DNA from: a virus
DNA: 23,610 nt
Virus record (IMG/VR): IMGVR_UViG_3300021976_000230
Span: 1 to 23,610 of that record
Reading direction: 5' to 3' (one strand)
Position 1 is the first letter of the stretch. Each line of letters starts with the position of its first letter. This document shows, one piece after another, positions 9,269 to 15,772 of the stretch. Below the pieces are notes generated by a model, which saw nothing but the letters and a program-made list of their open reading frames with translations, did not search any database and was not told the DNA's origin. The translations under genes were made by a program, and so were the position numbers.

Positions 9269-10506
9269 TCACGCCAGTAGGTCGTTCATGGCCGCGTTGC
9301 GCTCCACCGGACCGTCGATGGGCACGTCGCGGATGTCGTCATCGTCGGACTTGAGTCCGTACTTCTCCTTGCGCCGCCTGTCCACGGCCTTCCACCACTT
9401 CTTCATCTCGTCCGAGTCCAGCCAGATTGAGTTCGGCGGCTGCTCGTCGCGCGGTAGCTCCTCGTAATGGAGGAACACGAGCCCGAGCTTGATCGCCTCG
9501 AACAGTGGATAGGGGAGGTCCCAGATGTCATCTATGCCTTCAGGGAGCAGGAGCTTGAGGTCGCCAAGGTCTCTCGCCAGCCGCACGTGGTCCAGCCACG
9601 TGTCGCTGACGATCATGCTTTTCCCGCTCGGCTCCTTGCCATCGCGGCCTCCAGATCCTCGAACGCCGTCTTCACGGCGTCGATGACCTGCGGGTCCTCC
9701 TGGAACTTCATGGTCTCGATGGACGGCCACATGCGCTCCACCGTCTTGCCGGTGGGGTGCGTCTTGTAGGTGCAGACGAACATCTGCCACGAGCCGTAGG
9801 AGTGCAGGTACGCCTCCAGGCACTTCTGCTCGACGCGCGCCCGGCGGATGATCTCCAGCAGGGCGTCCTCGTCCTGCTCCAGGAGGTGGTCACGGCGCGG
9901 CTTGGCGATCCGGTCCATCGCGGTCTCGATGTCACGACTGTAGTTCGCGTATGTCGTCTCCAGCTCGCCGAAGTCCTCGCCGCGCTGCTCCTCGGTCAGG
10001 TCGCGCTGGCGCAGGTACTCCTCGCGGTCCTGGGCGATGTTCTCGTACAGCTTGCGGACTGGCTCGTCACCCTCGGGCACGTGGTCCGGGTCGTCCAGCT
10101 CGTGGACCTCCCGGGTGGCGTTACCGAAGGTCTCGGTGAAGTCCCTGTCCAGGATCTCGTCCACCAGGATCTCCTTCGGCACGCCGCGCATGCTCTCCAG
10201 CTCCTCCTCCAGCACCACCGACACGTCGGACTGGGGGTCGCGGTACATGCGCGCGCGGCGGGCACGTGCGGCCTGGGACTTCTCGGCGATGTCACGCACC
10301 TGGAAGCCGTTGGGCAGACGACAGACAGCGTGGAAGTGGCCCTGCTCGGCGCACTTGCCGTCGTTGGCGTGCGAGCACGCGATGGCGTCCTGGCCGACGT
10401 GAACGAGCGCACGGTACTTCAGGCGCTCCTCCTTGGTCACCTCGGCGTCCGCCTTGACGGGCTCTGTGTTGGTCGGGGGGGTGTCCACTTCTGCGACGGT
10501 GGTCAT
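9269..10506 (-). CDS. Tail assembly chaperone, -1 frameshift fusion (gpGT-like, 412 aa)
   Basis: The first 296 codons are those of the upstream chaperone. Ribosomes slipping back one base at 9619-9625 would continue as S-MIVSDTWLDHVR... to the TGA at 9269, joining 9269-9619 to 9619-10506 and giving a 412-residue protein. The added 116 residues include a Trp/Leu/Pro-rich segment (DDIWDLPYPLFEAIKLGLVF), an acidic/basic helix with KKWWKAVDRRRKEKYG, and an Asp-rich turn. The downstream part also has its own ATG at 9616 that overlaps the upstream TGA (ATGA), so re-initiation could make a 115-residue stand-alone product as well. In lambda-like phages the fusion recruits the tape measure protein and tube subunits during tail assembly; the location immediately upstream of the tape measure gene fits this. 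Confidence 0.8.
9613..10506 (-). CDS. Tail assembly chaperone (gpG-like, 297 aa)
   Basis: This is the unshifted product, starting at an ATG with a strong AGAGGAG site upstream. It lies between the tail tube and tape measure genes, as expected for the first of the two chaperones. The N terminus is acidic and Thr/Pro-rich. Residues 44-62 contain a compact Cys/His cluster (C44, H46, C52, H57, H59, C62) that could bind a metal. The middle is acidic and helical, with a run of Glu/Asp-rich segments such as QREEDFGELE-like stretches. The C-terminal part has WPSIETMKFQEDPQVIDAVK. At 297 residues it is longer than many gpG-type proteins. The assignment rests on gene order and the canonical slippery heptamer near its 3' end rather than on sequence similarity. 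Confidence 0.75.
   Translation of the reverse strand: MTTVAEVDTPPTNTEPVKADAEVTKEERLKYRALVHVGQDAIACSHANDGKCAEQGHFHAVCRLPNGFQVRDIAEKSQAARARRARMYRDPQSDVSVVLEEELESMRGVPKEILVDEILDRDFTETFGNATREVHELDDPDHVPEGDEPVRKLYENIAQDREEYLRQRDLTEEQRGEDFGELETTYANYSRDIETAMDRIAKPRRDHLLEQDEDALLEIIRRARVEQKCLEAYLHSYGSWQMFVCTYKTHPTGKTVERMWPSIETMKFQEDPQVIDAVKTAFEDLEAAMARSRAGKA
9619..9625 (-). other. Programmed -1 ribosomal frameshift site (GGGAAAA)
   Basis: On the coding strand the heptamer reads G GGA AAA in the zero frame of the chaperone gene, the X XXY YYZ form. It sits two codons before the zero-frame TGA. The -1 frame is open from here to 9269. Similar heptamers drive G/GT synthesis in lambda and many siphoviruses. 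A stimulatory structure was not evaluated. Confidence 0.85.
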
Positions 10507-10525
10507 GTTGCTCCTCTTTCACAAG

Positions 10526-10548
10526 GAAAGCCCCGCGTGGGGGCTTTC
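10526..10548 (-). terminator. Hairpin upstream of the tail chaperone gene (terminator/attenuator)
   Basis: A perfect 9-bp stem (GAAAGCCCC pairing with GGGGCTTTC) has a 5-base loop. On the transcribed strand the hairpin is followed by CTT, giving a short weak T stretch. It lies between the tail tube stop (10675) and the chaperone AGAGGAG site. It is the second of two hairpins in this 168-base gap and may lower expression of the chaperone and tape measure genes relative to the tube. Confidence 0.6.
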
Positions 10549-10605
10549 GATGCGGGTTGCCTGTGTACTACTCCTGGGCCGTAGCCGCTCCTGTTACCCT
10601 CGTGC

Positions 10606-10640
10606 GCGGCGGCGGCGTGCCGGGAGCACGCCGCCGCCGC
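10606..10640 (-). terminator. GC-rich 15-bp hairpin after the tail tube gene
   Basis: A perfect 15-bp inverted repeat, GCGGCGGCGGCGTGC and its complement, flanks a 5-base loop, 34 bases after the tail tube stop. It lacks a T tract. Such stems can end transcription or protect 3' ends in actinobacteria. No gene is seen in the 168-base interval 10507-10674; it holds only this stem, the smaller one at 10526-10548, and the next gene's ribosome binding site. Confidence 0.6.
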
Positions 10641-10674
10641 TATGTCGTCCGGAACTTCCGTCTGGACTTACTTC

Positions 10675-11931
10675 TTACGCCCGGCCGCCCTTGTACTCGA
10701 TGAACGAGCCGTTCACCGAGTTGAACTGGAAGCCGAAGTCGGTGGCCTGGTTCACGCGCGCCGGGGTGCCCGGGGGCTGGAACTGGCCGTCCTCCATGTA
10801 GATGGACTTGATGATCTCGGCCGGGTTCTTCGGGTTCTGGATCTGGACCTCGACCGGGATGGACTCGAAGTTGGCGAAGTCGAACACCTCGTCCACGTCA
10901 CGGCCGGTGACGAGTGACAGGGTGCTGAAGAACGCCGCGATGTCCTTCGGGCGGATGGTGACAGTGCCGGTGGCGTCCGTGCCGTTGACGACGCGGCCCG
11001 TGACCTCCGAGTTGCCCATCTCGCGCTCCACCTCGCCGTCGATGGTGGCCTCCAGCTCGAACGTCTGGATGCCCGGCAGCCGCACCTGGCTGCCGTCCTC
11101 GCCGACGAGCACGACGATGTTGCGGCCACGGACCGCGCCGGGCTTGATGGTGGCGTCGGCGTTGACCGCCTGCGGGTACGCCTTCGCCACCTCAGTGAAG
11201 TACGTGTAGCGGACCTGGGCGCCGACGGGGGGCGCGACCGCGAACGTGATGGTGGCGATGCCCGGCGCCCCAGCGACGGCGGGGGAGGACTCCTCGTAGT
11301 CCACGCCACGCACCTGGAGCACGCCGTCCACCAGGACGCCGAAGACGCGCTGGAAGGTCGTGCCCGCCGGGCCGCCGAGACGCAGGGCGCGCGCGGCCTC
11401 GCTGGTGGCGAAGGCGACCTGCGCGGCGACGCCTGCGGCGATCTCCTCGACCGGCGGTGACTGCGCGTAGTAGAACGCGCCACCCGACAGCTCGACCTCC
11501 TGCACCGCGTTGTCGGTGACACCGAAGCGGTACCGCAGGCGGGTCGGGTAGTAGGCCGGGATGATGAGACCGGCGGCGATGTTGCCGCCCGCCGCGCCGA
11601 CGTTGCGCTTCCACGGCGAGACGATGTTGACGAACTCGCAGTCCTCCCAGCGGTACGCCGTGTTCGCCGGGTCGTCATAGCCCGGGGGCTCGTTGACGAG
11701 CTGGTTGCCGATCTTGCCGTGCAGGAAGGCCATGAGGTCCGTGGTGACATCCCACGACTCCATCGAGAACGTGAAGTCCGGCTCGCCCGGAACCTTGTCC
11801 ACCACCAGGTCGTTGCCGACCTCGCGGACCGTCTCGATGGGGATGCGAGCGTCGCCGAGGCCCGCCGACTGAAGGCGGTCCACGACGTTGCGGCCCGCCA
11901 CGGTGACGATGGAGCCTGCTCGGATGCTCAT
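10675..11931 (-). CDS. Major tail tube protein with an inserted beta-domain (418 aa)
   Basis: The ATG overlaps the previous stop as ATGA. The N terminus (MSIRAGSIVTVAGRNVVDRL) and C-terminal half show the pattern of siphovirus tube proteins: a strand-rich stretch with VEREMGNSEVTGRVVNGTDA, then TIRPKDIAAFFSTLSLVTG, then DGQFQPPGTPARVNQATDFG and a final FNSVNGSFIEYKGG. Residues ~190-248 form what looks like an inserted beta-sandwich (FGVLVDGVLQVRGVDYEES ... ITFAVAPPVGAQVRYTYF), so at 418 residues it is larger than simple tube proteins; such inserts usually project from the tube surface. It polymerises into the tail tube around the tape measure protein. The gene is preceded by a possible late promoter and followed by two hairpins, as expected for an abundantly made protein. 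Confidence 0.85.
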   Translation of the reverse strand: MSIRAGSIVTVAGRNVVDRLQSAGLGDARIPIETVREVGNDLVVDKVPGEPDFTFSMESWDVTTDLMAFLHGKIGNQLVNEPPGYDDPANTAYRWEDCEFVNIVSPWKRNVGAAGGNIAAGLIIPAYYPTRLRYRFGVTDNAVQEVELSGGAFYYAQSPPVEEIAAGVAAQVAFATSEAARALRLGGPAGTTFQRVFGVLVDGVLQVRGVDYEESSPAVAGAPGIATITFAVAPPVGAQVRYTYFTEVAKAYPQAVNADATIKPGAVRGRNIVVLVGEDGSQVRLPGIQTFELEATIDGEVEREMGNSEVTGRVVNGTDATGTVTIRPKDIAAFFSTLSLVTGRDVDEVFDFANFESIPVEVQIQNPKNPAEIIKSIYMEDGQFQPPGTPARVNQATDFGFQFNSVNGSFIEYKGGRA

Positions 11932-12197
11932 GCGGGGATTCTCCTTCGGGTGTGACGGCCGTCAGGATCGGCCTGGTCTCGTAGTTCGAGGGCGAGCGCG
12001 TTCACTTCCTCCCCCGGTCTCAGGGACGTGATCTCCAGGGCATCGAGGGCGAGAGCGTGCATCTTGCGTCGGACGGCGATCTTGAAGGCTTCGGCGACAT
12101 CGGGCGGAAGATGCGGCTCGACCTTCTCCTCGAACTCGCCGAGGATCTGGGCCATGTACCGCTTCTTGCGCTTGTGGACTAGGGCTGCCTTGTCCAT
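11928..12197 (-). CDS. Small protein upstream of the tail tube gene (89 aa)
   Basis: This 89-residue protein is first in the tail transcription unit, directly downstream of the proposed promoter at 12227-12239. It is basic at the N terminus (KAALVHKRKKRYMAQILGEF) and otherwise helical and acidic/basic, with a PPDVAEAFKIAVRRKMHALA helix, and ends in an Arg-rich tail. Its stop overlaps the tail tube ATG (ATGA). The ATG at 12197 is preceded by GGCGG, a modest site; an internal ATG at codon 15 is an alternative start. No family is recognised. Its place between neck and tube genes would fit a tail accessory or assembly factor, but that is only positional inference. Confidence 0.7.
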   Translation of the reverse strand: MDKAALVHKRKKRYMAQILGEFEEKVEPHLPPDVAEAFKIAVRRKMHALALDALEITSLRPGEEVNALALELRDQADPDGRHTRRRIPA

Positions 12198-12226
12198 CTA
12201 CCAGTCACCGCCGCCTATTTCGGAGG

Positions 12227-12239
12227 TAATATACGACTG
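12227..12239 (-). promoter_or_regulatory. Candidate late promoter (CAGTCGTATATTA) before the tail operon
   Basis: The coding strand reads AACGACAGTCGTATATTA over 12227-12244, which differs by one base from the copy inside the protease gene. The TATATT part fits a -10 element; start would fall near 12221, giving a leader of about 24 bases before the ATG at 12197. It sits in a 50-base non-coding gap, an AT-rich island in GC-rich DNA. No convincing -35 is seen. Confidence 0.55.
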
Positions 12240-12247
12240 TCGTTCGG

Positions 12248-12958
12248 TCATCGGGTACGCCGCCGCCGCCCCGCTGGGTCCACGCCGGCCCGAGACCGCT
12301 TGATCGCGTTGGACTGGGCCACGGCGATCTCGCAGGAGCGGATGAAGTCGCGCTTCGCTCGGCGCACCTGCCCATGCCAGTCACGCTCGGCCACCGCCGC
12401 GCCGCTACGCACGAACTTGCGCTCGGGGATCGGCTCGGTGATCTCCATTTTCGGCCCCTTTGGGCCGGTCGGCTGGAACAGTGGATGGGTGCGCGGAGGA
12501 GCGGCGCCAGGGCGGGAGCGGCCAGGCTGGAAGAAGCCGTGGACCTCGCGCCCGACGTGGCCGCTGTAGCCCTCCTCGTTCGTGAACCACCAGTCCACGC
12601 CGTTGGCGTCCAGGGTCGGTTCGTGGTTGATACCGACGGAGCCCTCGACGCCCTTCAGTGGGTGGGACTCGCCGATGAAGTCGCCGAGGCGCGGCCCGCC
12701 CTGGCCGCCCGTGTCGGGCCGCACGCGCGTGACGACCTCCTCCTTCTTGATCTCCTTCTCTGCCACCTGCGAGATGACAACGGCGATCTTGTCCAGGTCC
12801 GACAGTAGCTTGATGTACGCCTGGCGGACGAGTGACGCCTGCGCCGTCGTGCCGTCGGCCTGAAGCGTGCGCGAGAGGCGAATGGCTTCCTGCTCCAAGG
12901 ATGCCAGGCCGACGGTGGCCAGGACGATGCTGTACTCGGTGGCGTTGCCGGCGGCCAC
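12248..12958 (-). CDS. Neck / tail completion protein, HK97 gp10-like (236 aa, GTG start)
   Basis: I place the start at a GTG at 12958 that overlaps the previous TAG as TAGTG; the frame is open farther upstream but there it lies inside the tail terminator gene. The N-terminal ~75 residues are helical (NATEYSIVLATVGLASLEQE ... VAEKEIKKEEVV). The middle has WWFTNEEGYSGHVGREVHGF followed by THPLFQP, and then PIPERKFVRSGAAVAERDW. This order, a Y-x-x-x-V-E-like segment followed by a HP motif and a conserved Pro-Phe/Lys segment before a helix, is what gp10-like neck or tail completion proteins show. The C terminus is Arg-rich. The family call is by pattern, not alignment. It is the last gene before the promoter gap, so it probably closes the head-neck unit. 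Confidence 0.5.
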   Translation of the reverse strand: MAAGNATEYSIVLATVGLASLEQEAIRLSRTLQADGTTAQASLVRQAYIKLLSDLDKIAVVISQVAEKEIKKEEVVTRVRPDTGGQGGPRLGDFIGESHPLKGVEGSVGINHEPTLDANGVDWWFTNEEGYSGHVGREVHGFFQPGRSRPGAAPPRTHPLFQPTGPKGPKMEITEPIPERKFVRSGAAVAERDWHGQVRRAKRDFIRSCEIAVAQSNAIKRSRAGVDPAGRRRRTR

Positions 12959-13455
12959 TAATACGCCAGGCTGGGGTTGTAGGTGTCCTCGACGCGGACC
13001 GTGACGGTCCAGACGTACATGTCCCACGGGCGCGGATCGGCGTTGACCTGGCGGGCGACGACGGCGCCGCGCTCGTCCACGAGCACGAGCTGGTCCACGA
13101 CCGGCTGGCCGTCGGTCCCAATGTCCTTCAGTGGGATCAGGCCGTCACCACCGTTGAGGATGCCTCGAATGACGTTGGCGACGTTGCGACCAACCCCGGT
13201 GTTGATGCCGAATACCCAAATCTCCACGGTGTGGATGAACTGCGTCAGGTCGGACCCCAGCTCGATCTGCTTGCCACCGTCATCGAAGTTGAAGCCGAGG
13301 GCGACGACCGTCTTGGCGAGTGCCGTCGCACGCTCGGTCGGCGTCGGGAACGACTCGCGCAAGGTGACTACGCCCGGAAGGTAGTTCAGGGTTGTCAGCT
13401 CCTGCTTCACGAAGTCGAACGTGGACTGCTCGACGGCATCTTCACGAGTAATCAC
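12958..13455 (-). CDS. Tail terminator protein (165 aa, GTG start)
   Basis: The GTG start at 13455 overlaps the preceding TAG (TAGTG) and has an excellent GGGGAGG site seven bases upstream. Residues 1-50 are helical (ITREDAVEQSTFDFVKQELT) followed by a strand-turn region. A central SDLTQFIHTVEIWVFGINTG strand leads into the helix VGRNVANVIRGIL, and the C terminus has the strands QPVVDQLVLVDERGAVV and WDMYVWTVTVRVEDTYNPS. This alpha/beta layout (strand, helix with regularly spaced apolar residues, long final strand) is typical of tail terminators that cap the tube and dock it to the neck. Gene order between stopper and gp10-like protein supports it. The TAGTG junctions on both sides imply coupled translation of the connector genes. 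Confidence 0.6.
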   Translation of the reverse strand: MITREDAVEQSTFDFVKQELTTLNYLPGVVTLRESFPTPTERATALAKTVVALGFNFDDGGKQIELGSDLTQFIHTVEIWVFGINTGVGRNVANVIRGILNGGDGLIPLKDIGTDGQPVVDQLVLVDERGAVVARQVNADPRPWDMYVWTVTVRVEDTYNPSLAY

Positions 13456-13910
13456 TACTGAGCCTCCCCGAAGGCGACGTGGCGCCCGTTGAAGGACGAG
13501 TCGTTCACGATCTCGGAGATGCGATACGTCATGTCGTCCAGGACAAAGGTGGTGGCGTCCTCGATGAGCGGGCGGTCGGCCTCCTGGATTAGAAGACCCA
13601 CCCGCTCGTCGTGGCGCACGCCGGACGGACCCTCGATCACGTCGTCGGTCCCGCCGATGGGCGCGTACACGACGGTGACCTTGATCTCGACCGGCCCCGG
13701 TTCGCCACCCGAAATCGGAACGACAGTCGGATCGTAGGGCGTGTTGGTCTCGGGGTCGAGCATCGTGCCCTCCGGCCAGACCGGCGTGCCCGGCACGAAG
13801 AACGTGACGAACTGGCCCATCGCCTGGTTGAGCCGGGCCTGGGCGTCCTTGAACCCCGCCAGGTCCGGCGCGTTCGCGGGCGGGAGGTCGGGGAAGACGC
13901 CTTGCGGCAT
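13455..13910 (-). CDS. Head-tail stopper / head closure protein (151 aa)
   Basis: The ATG overlaps the stop of the small ORF upstream (TAATG), with GAGGTG as ribosome binding site. The N-terminal ~40 residues look helical (APDLAGFKDAQARLNQAMGQ); the middle is a Pro/Gly-rich loop. The C-terminal half has strands VEIKVTVVYAPIGG, RVGLLIQEADRPLIEDATTF and VLDDMTYRISEIVNDSSFNG. That last pattern (a D-x-x-x-Y-x-I/V-x-x-I/V segment after an acidic loop) matches the small beta-barrel of head-closure proteins such as the stopper class of siphoviruses. Such proteins plug the portal exit after packaging and bind the tail terminator, whose gene follows directly. Separation from the adaptor gene by a four-gene cassette is unusual. 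Confidence 0.6.
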   Translation of the reverse strand: MPQGVFPDLPPANAPDLAGFKDAQARLNQAMGQFVTFFVPGTPVWPEGTMLDPETNTPYDPTVVPISGGEPGPVEIKVTVVYAPIGGTDDVIEGPSGVRHDERVGLLIQEADRPLIEDATTFVLDDMTYRISEIVNDSSFNGRHVAFGEAQ

Positions 13911-14065
13911 TACTTGTCACCTCGCGGCCAGAGCTGTCCTTCGGTGGGCGGCGGATTGCCGCCACCCGTCCCCTGGTCCCCCGACGTGGGCACGCGGAAG
14001 ATGCGCGGCATCGACCCGATAATCGAAGGCGTGTTGAAGGTGGTGGTGGCAGGATCGACGGGCAT
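13910..14065 (-). CDS. Small Pro/Gly-rich protein (51 aa)
   Basis: This 51-codon ORF fills the gap between the second paralogue and the stopper. It has an ATG at 14065 with GGGAG six bases upstream, and its TAA overlaps the stopper ATG (TAATG). The predicted peptide starts MPVDPATTTFNTPSIIGSMP, then RIFRVPTSGD, a Gly/Pro turn, and ends EGQLWPRGDK. It is Thr/Pro-rich, has no signal peptide or membrane segment, and contains one Trp. The overlap and ribosome binding site make translation likely. Function is unknown; a peptide of this size could be a structural linker or translational spacer. Confidence 0.6.
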   Translation of the reverse strand: MPVDPATTTFNTPSIIGSMPRIFRVPTSGDQGTGGGNPPPTEGQLWPRGDK

Positions 14066-14068
14066 GGC

Positions 14069-14917
14069 TCACTCCCAAAGGACGGCCACGCCAAGGGCGG
14101 CGTTGCCCGACCAGGTTGGGCCGAGCTGGATGGGGAGGAAGGCGTGGACGGCGCCGAGGTAGTCCATTGTGAAGGGCGTCAAGGTGGCCAGGTCCACCGT
14201 CTTGTAGCTGACCCTCCACAGGTATCGCCACTTGCCGACAACGGCGAAGTAGGGCGCGAGAGCTAGGTCTTGTCCGACGTTGGTGACGACCGTGGACTTG
14301 GTGAGGTCAGCAACGAGTGCCACCACCGCTGCGGTCGCCGCCACGCCGCCGTGACGGACGATCTGCTCCTGGTAGAAGCCGGACCCCCCGCCGACGCCGA
14401 ATAGGACTCCATCGCCGACCGACTCCCCCGCCCCACTTTTCAGGCGCTCCACCACGATGTATATGTTGCGCGTCTCGACGGCAGTGTCGGTCGGGCCAAG
14501 CCAGTAGAAGCGGCCCTTGTCACCTGACATGAAGTTGCGCGACTGCGCGACGGCGGTGCTGGGGATCACCGCGCGACGCTGGCTCGTGCCGAGCCCTATG
14601 AGGGTGCCCGCGCCGTTGCTGCCGTCTGGGCCGATCTGCACGGCGAGGCCGGGTGACGCCTGCCCCGTACCGACACCGTACTCCACCTTCATGTGGATGG
14701 GGTGGGTCGCCTGAAGCGCGTCGTCCATCCGCCAGACCTCGTACCCGGCGAAGGCGGACGCCGCAGGGCGAACGGCAGTTGCGAGGTTGATCTGTCCGGT
14801 GTCGGCCGTCTGGACCCAGCCCGCCTGGACAAGCGAGCCGTGGAAGTCCTGACACCACACGCGCCAGTCGGCGTCGTTCGCGAAGGCGTTGACGAGGAGG
14901 TTATTACGAGTCGCCAC
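14069..14917 (-). CDS. Virion surface protein, second tandem paralogue (282 aa, GTG start)
   Basis: The GTG at 14917 is preceded by GGGAG, and it lies three bases past the TGA of the paralogue upstream. Strong similarity to the neighbour is visible throughout: WRVWCQDFHGSL then GWVQTADTGQINLAT, a VWRMDDALQATHPI segment, a central YQEQIVRHGGV, and a long conserved C-terminal block with TNVGQDLALAPYFAVVGKWR, MDYLGAVHAF and the ending LWE. The protein looks strand-rich with no signal peptide or membrane segment. Middle residues ~100-180 differ most from the paralogue, which would fit a conserved anchor and a variable exposed face. I know of no named family. Context with a collagen-like fibre suggests an exposed head, neck or tail-fibre component. 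Confidence 0.65.
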   Translation of the reverse strand: MATRNNLLVNAFANDADWRVWCQDFHGSLVQAGWVQTADTGQINLATAVRPAASAFAGYEVWRMDDALQATHPIHMKVEYGVGTGQASPGLAVQIGPDGSNGAGTLIGLGTSQRRAVIPSTAVAQSRNFMSGDKGRFYWLGPTDTAVETRNIYIVVERLKSGAGESVGDGVLFGVGGGSGFYQEQIVRHGGVAATAAVVALVADLTKSTVVTNVGQDLALAPYFAVVGKWRYLWRVSYKTVDLATLTPFTMDYLGAVHAFLPIQLGPTWSGNAALGVAVLWE

Positions 14918-14920
14918 AGG

Positions 14921-15772
14921 TCACTCCCAAATCATCGCCAAGCCGTTGCCCGTCCCCGTCAGCGCTACGGGGGAAGTCGCGAATGACTTGAAGTGGTGGA
15001 CGGCGCCGAGGTAGTCCATGTCGAACTCTGCCAGGTCGGCGAGGTCCACGGCCCTGTGGCTGAGCCTCCACAAATATCGCCACTTGCCGACGACGGCGAA
15101 GTGCGGCGACAATGCGAGATCCTGGCCCACGTTGGTGACGGTCGCGGCGAGCAGTGGAGCGGAGAGCGCGGTGTCGGCCGCGCCGGGGACTACGCCGCCG
15201 AAGCGGACCACCTGCTCCTGGTAGGAGCTACCGGCCGAACCGCCGCACACCACGCCGTCTGTCGTCGGCGCGCCCTGCGAGTCCTTGGTGCGCTCGATGA
15301 GGAACGTCACGCTGCCCGACGCGCTTGGGCTATACGGGCCGTACCACAGGAAACGCCCCCCATCACCGCTCGCGTAGTGGTTCCGGAAAGTACTCGCGTT
15401 GATGGTCACGGAGGGGGAGAGGGCGTTCGCGACACTGACGCTGACGCCAACTAGACCCCCGGCGCCGTTCGTGCCCTGAAGGCCGAGCTGAATCCGGATC
15501 GCCGGACCCGGCTGGTTACCGTACTCGACCTTCAGGTAGATGGGGTGCGTGACCGACAGCGCGTCGTCTGACTTCCAGATTTCCGGCGCCGTGTACCCGC
15601 CTGCGCCGGGACGAGCCACTGTGGCAAGGTTGACCTGTCCAGTATCCGCCGTCTGGACCCAGCCCATGGCGGCGATTGCGGTGTGAAGGTTCTGACACCA
15701 CGCGCGCCAGGAGGCGATACCTGCCGTGGTGTCCGGGAACCAGATTTCGAGCGTGTCGATCCGCGTCGCCAT
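14921..15772 (-). CDS. Virion surface protein, first tandem paralogue (283 aa)
   Basis: The ATG follows directly on the TAG of the collagen-like gene; GAGGA just before that stop is the likely ribosome binding site. Key segments are WRAWCQNLHTAIAAMGWVQT, ADTGQVNLATVARP, EIWKSDDALSVTHPIYLKVE, SSYQEQVVRFGGVVPG and the C-terminal TNVGQDLALSPHFAVVGKWR with MDYLGAVHHF. These match the next gene closely, so the pair probably arose by tandem duplication. The sequence suggests a beta-rich, trimer- or ring-forming virion protein without transmembrane segments. It could ride on the collagen-like fibre made by the previous gene, or be an independent neck or capsid appendage; the sequence does not decide. 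The final codons TGG GAG TGA also form the GGGAG site for the next gene. Confidence 0.65.
   Translation of the reverse strand: MATRIDTLEIWFPDTTAGIASWRAWCQNLHTAIAAMGWVQTADTGQVNLATVARPGAGGYTAPEIWKSDDALSVTHPIYLKVEYGNQPGPAIRIQLGLQGTNGAGGLVGVSVSVANALSPSVTINASTFRNHYASGDGGRFLWYGPYSPSASGSVTFLIERTKDSQGAPTTDGVVCGGSAGSSYQEQVVRFGGVVPGAADTALSAPLLAATVTNVGQDLALSPHFAVVGKWRYLWRLSHRAVDLADLAEFDMDYLGAVHHFKSFATSPVALTGTGNGLAMIWE

Noticed and set aside
9626-9823. ORF upstream of the slippery site in the -1 frame, starting at 9823
   Set aside because: It is an out-of-frame shadow of the chaperone gene. The frame is reached by frameshift or by the ATG at 9616.
9757-10584. Plus-strand ORF of 275 codons across the chaperone gene
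   Set aside because: Antisense shadow with Leu/Val/Gln-biased sequence; the sense strand has a strong ribosome site and frameshift signal.
12959-13027. Upstream extension of the gp10-like frame
   Set aside because: It lies inside the terminator gene and gives an unconvincing His/Arg-rich N terminus; GTG at 12958 (TAGTG) is preferred.
13456-14094. Upstream extension of the tail terminator frame to 14094
   Set aside because: This part overlaps the stopper, small ORF and paralogue in another frame and is Arg/Pro-rich noise. The GTG at 13455 with GGGGAGG and TAGTG overlap is the start.
14900-14915. CTCGTAATAA on the coding strand as a fourth promoter element
   Set aside because: It matches GTCGTAWATTA only in part, lacks the ATTA end in register, and lies just after the start codon of the second paralogue, in its first codons.
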